DNA from: Candidatus Hydrogenedentota bacterium
GTDB lineage: Bacteria; Hydrogenedentota; Hydrogenedentia; Hydrogenedentales; CAITNO01
Reading direction: 5' to 3'
Length of the DNA stretch: 14,981 nt
NCBI GenBank assembly: GCA_029554925.1
Contig: JAKPUV010000015.1
Location: 1-14,981 of the forward strand
Shown: piece after piece, positions 14,030 to 14,981 of the stretch
Numbering within the stretch: position 1 is the first letter of the stretch
How the letters are laid out: each line of letters opens with the position of its first letter
Made by a program: the position numbers and the translations under genes
The notes under the pieces: model-generated
What the model was told of the DNA's origin: nothing
The model's input: only the letters and a program-made list of their open reading frames with translations
Database searches by the model: none

Positions 14030-14038
14030 TGCTATCCT
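14030..14038 (+). promoter_or_regulatory. Extended -10 box of rsmE, placed for a leaderless transcript
   Basis: TATCCT (14033-14038), preceded by TGC, is a TG-n extended -10. Six bases separate it from the rsmE ATG, so the transcript would begin at or beside the start codon. The 14-base stretch 14025-14038 differs at one base from 9311-9324 before sulfatase C. Confidence 0.5.
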
Positions 14039-14044
14039 TTCCCC

Positions 14045-14785
14045 ATGCCGCACACACACCGCTTCTACTGTCCCGGTCTGGCCGCCACCGCCCCGGGGAC
14101 CGAGTTTCCCCTTCCGAAGGAGGAGGCGCGCCACGCCGTCGCGGTGCTTCGCCTCCGTCCGGGCGACCGCTTGGAGGTGTTTGACGGGCTCGGCCTGTCG
14201 GGATCGGGAACCTTTGTGCGGGGCGACCGCTCCGGGGCCGTGGTGTCGCTTGAGCACCTGGCGCGGCGGGAGCCCCCTTCCATCGGGGTTTATCTGGCGC
14301 CCGCCTGGCCGCACCGGGACCGCGTCGTGGATGAGATTGTCTGCCGCGGCACAGAGTTGGGCGTGGCGGGGTTCCATTTCTGGCGGGCCGACCGGAGCCA
14401 GCGGGCCCCGGGCGGGGTCGAGCGCTGGCACCGGCACACGGTGGAGTCCTGCAAACAGTGCGGCCGGGACACCCTGCCCTCCCTGCGGACCTGGGACTCG
14501 CTGGACACCCTTCTCGCTTCGGAACAGGGGTGCCTGGTGGCCGCCGACCTCGACGAAGGCGCAGGGGGCATGGTCACCCTGTCCGCGACCGCCACGCGAA
14601 TCATCCTGGTGGTTGGCCCCGAGGGGGATTTCACCGACCGGGAACGCGGTCTCCTCGGAGCCGCCGGAGCCCTCCGGGTGAGTCTTGGGGCCCTGGTGCT
14701 GCGGACCGAGGCGGCTTCCGCGGTCCTGGCCACACTCGCCCTGAACGCGGCGGGGCAGCTCGGTGCCCGGCTGGCCTTTCCTTGA
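14045..14785 (+). CDS. rsmE: 16S rRNA (uracil-1498 N3)-methyltransferase RsmE
   Basis: A 246-residue SPOUT-family enzyme that methylates U1498 of 16S rRNA with S-adenosylmethionine. The N-terminal PUA-like domain (about 1-75) includes HRFYCPGL, EEARHAVAVLRLRPGDRLEVFDG and a beta-rich tail. The C-terminal knotted domain has RVVDEIVCRGTELGVAGFHFWRADRS at about 93-118, ESCKQCGRDTLP at 134-145, VVGPEGDFTDRE at 189-200 and LGALVLRTEAASAV at 214-227. These last two are the cofactor-binding loops of the family. The usual Lys before the TELGV box is Arg here and parts are divergent, but the layout is complete. The ATG at 14045 was chosen on family length. The nearby AAAGGAGG (14005-14012) is too far away to serve it. 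It diverges from tlyA, another rRNA methyltransferase, across 90 bp. Confidence 0.94.
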   Translation: MPHTHRFYCPGLAATAPGTEFPLPKEEARHAVAVLRLRPGDRLEVFDGLGLSGSGTFVRGDRSGAVVSLEHLARREPPSIGVYLAPAWPHRDRVVDEIVCRGTELGVAGFHFWRADRSQRAPGGVERWHRHTVESCKQCGRDTLPSLRTWDSLDTLLASEQGCLVAADLDEGAGGMVTLSATATRIILVVGPEGDFTDRERGLLGAAGALRVSLGALVLRTEAASAVLATLALNAAGQLGARLAFP

Positions 14786-14810
14786 AGACGGGAACACGGA
14801 ATGGTAGTCT
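14782..14810 (+). promoter_or_regulatory. Weak candidate promoter for the HIT-family gene
   Basis: TTGAAG (14782-14787) and TAGTCT (14805-14810) are 17 bp apart; the -35 box overlaps the rsmE stop. A second possible -10, TATAGA at 14814-14819, lacks a well-spaced -35. The 78-bp gap after rsmE would fit a separate promoter, but cotranscription with rsmE is also possible. Confidence 0.25.
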
Positions 14811-14863
14811 GTGTATAGAACAGACGGTGGACGCTGTTTCCCCGTCCAACAAGGAGCGGTTTC

Positions 14864-14981
14864 ATGGCGGAAGACACGATTTTCGGAAAGATCATCCGCG
14901 GGGAGATTCCCTGTGACAAGGTGTACGAGGACGACCGGTATTTCGCCTTTTATGACATCAACCCCGCCGCGCCGACCCATG
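14864..14981 (+). CDS. HIT-family (HinT-like) nucleotide-binding protein, N-terminal part
   Basis: The first 39 codons of a gene cut by the right edge: [20 protein letters not shown], then [19 protein letters not shown]. The pattern [33 protein letters not shown] is the classic start of HinT-type purine nucleoside phosphoramidases, about 110-120 residues long. The histidine triad itself (HVH near the C terminus) is outside the window. An AAGGAG ribosome site lies seven bases before the ATG at 14864. It follows rsmE on the same strand after 78 bp. Family very likely; the catalytic residues are not visible here. Confidence 0.92.
   Translation, partial: MAEDTIFGKIIRGEIPCDKVYEDDRYFAFYDINPAAPTH

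Noticed and set aside
13955..14980. Long minus-strand extension in frame upstream of tlyA
   Set aside because: It is antisense to rsmE and to the HIT gene start. High GC content lowers stop-codon frequency and creates such shadow frames. TlyA is complete from 13954.

Overview
This is a GC-rich, gene-dense bacterial chromosomal window with 13 protein genes, two of them cut by the window edges. There are no rRNA or tRNA genes, no CRISPR array and no recognisable mobile element. Three Tat-exported S1-type sulfatases, a heparinase II/III-like lyase and a DUF5009/HGSNAT-like acetyltransferase suggest a polysaccharide-degrading member of the Planctomycetes-Verrucomicrobia-Lentisphaerae or 'Hydrogenedentes' type. 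That placement is an inference from gene content and base composition, not a proof.

Region 1 (1-2211): a FadR-type GntR regulator and the start of an enolase-superfamily enzyme overlap by 8 bp on the minus strand. They diverge from a plus-strand DUF5009 acetyltransferase. The 147-bp divergent region carries a 17-bp inverted repeat at the predicted start of regulator transcription.

Region 2 (2218-9156, minus strand): five genes run sulfatase B, sulfatase A, OpgC-like acyltransferase, glycerate 2-kinase, heparinase-like lyase. All junctions overlap (ATGA or 8 bp) except one 70-bp gap before the kinase. This looks like a sulfated-polysaccharide (glycosaminoglycan or uronate) utilisation or modification locus. 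The sulfatases probably act outside the cytoplasm. The lyase has no visible signal peptide and is translationally coupled to glycerate kinase. The GntR, enolase-like and DUF5009 genes next door fit the same theme.

Region 3 (9157-10915): a divergent intergenic region holds a 72-bp element of ATGGAC repeats (9-bp period) facing GTCCGT repeats (10-bp period), able to fold into a long interrupted hairpin. A third sulfatase follows on the plus strand.

Region 4 (10920-14981): housekeeping genes. A tlyA-recN-LOG family operon runs on the minus strand, and rsmE plus the start of a HIT-family gene run on the plus strand. The tlyA/rsmE divergent region carries -10 boxes so close to both start codons that both mRNAs may be leaderless. 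The rsmE -10 region shares 13 of 14 bases with the one upstream of sulfatase C.
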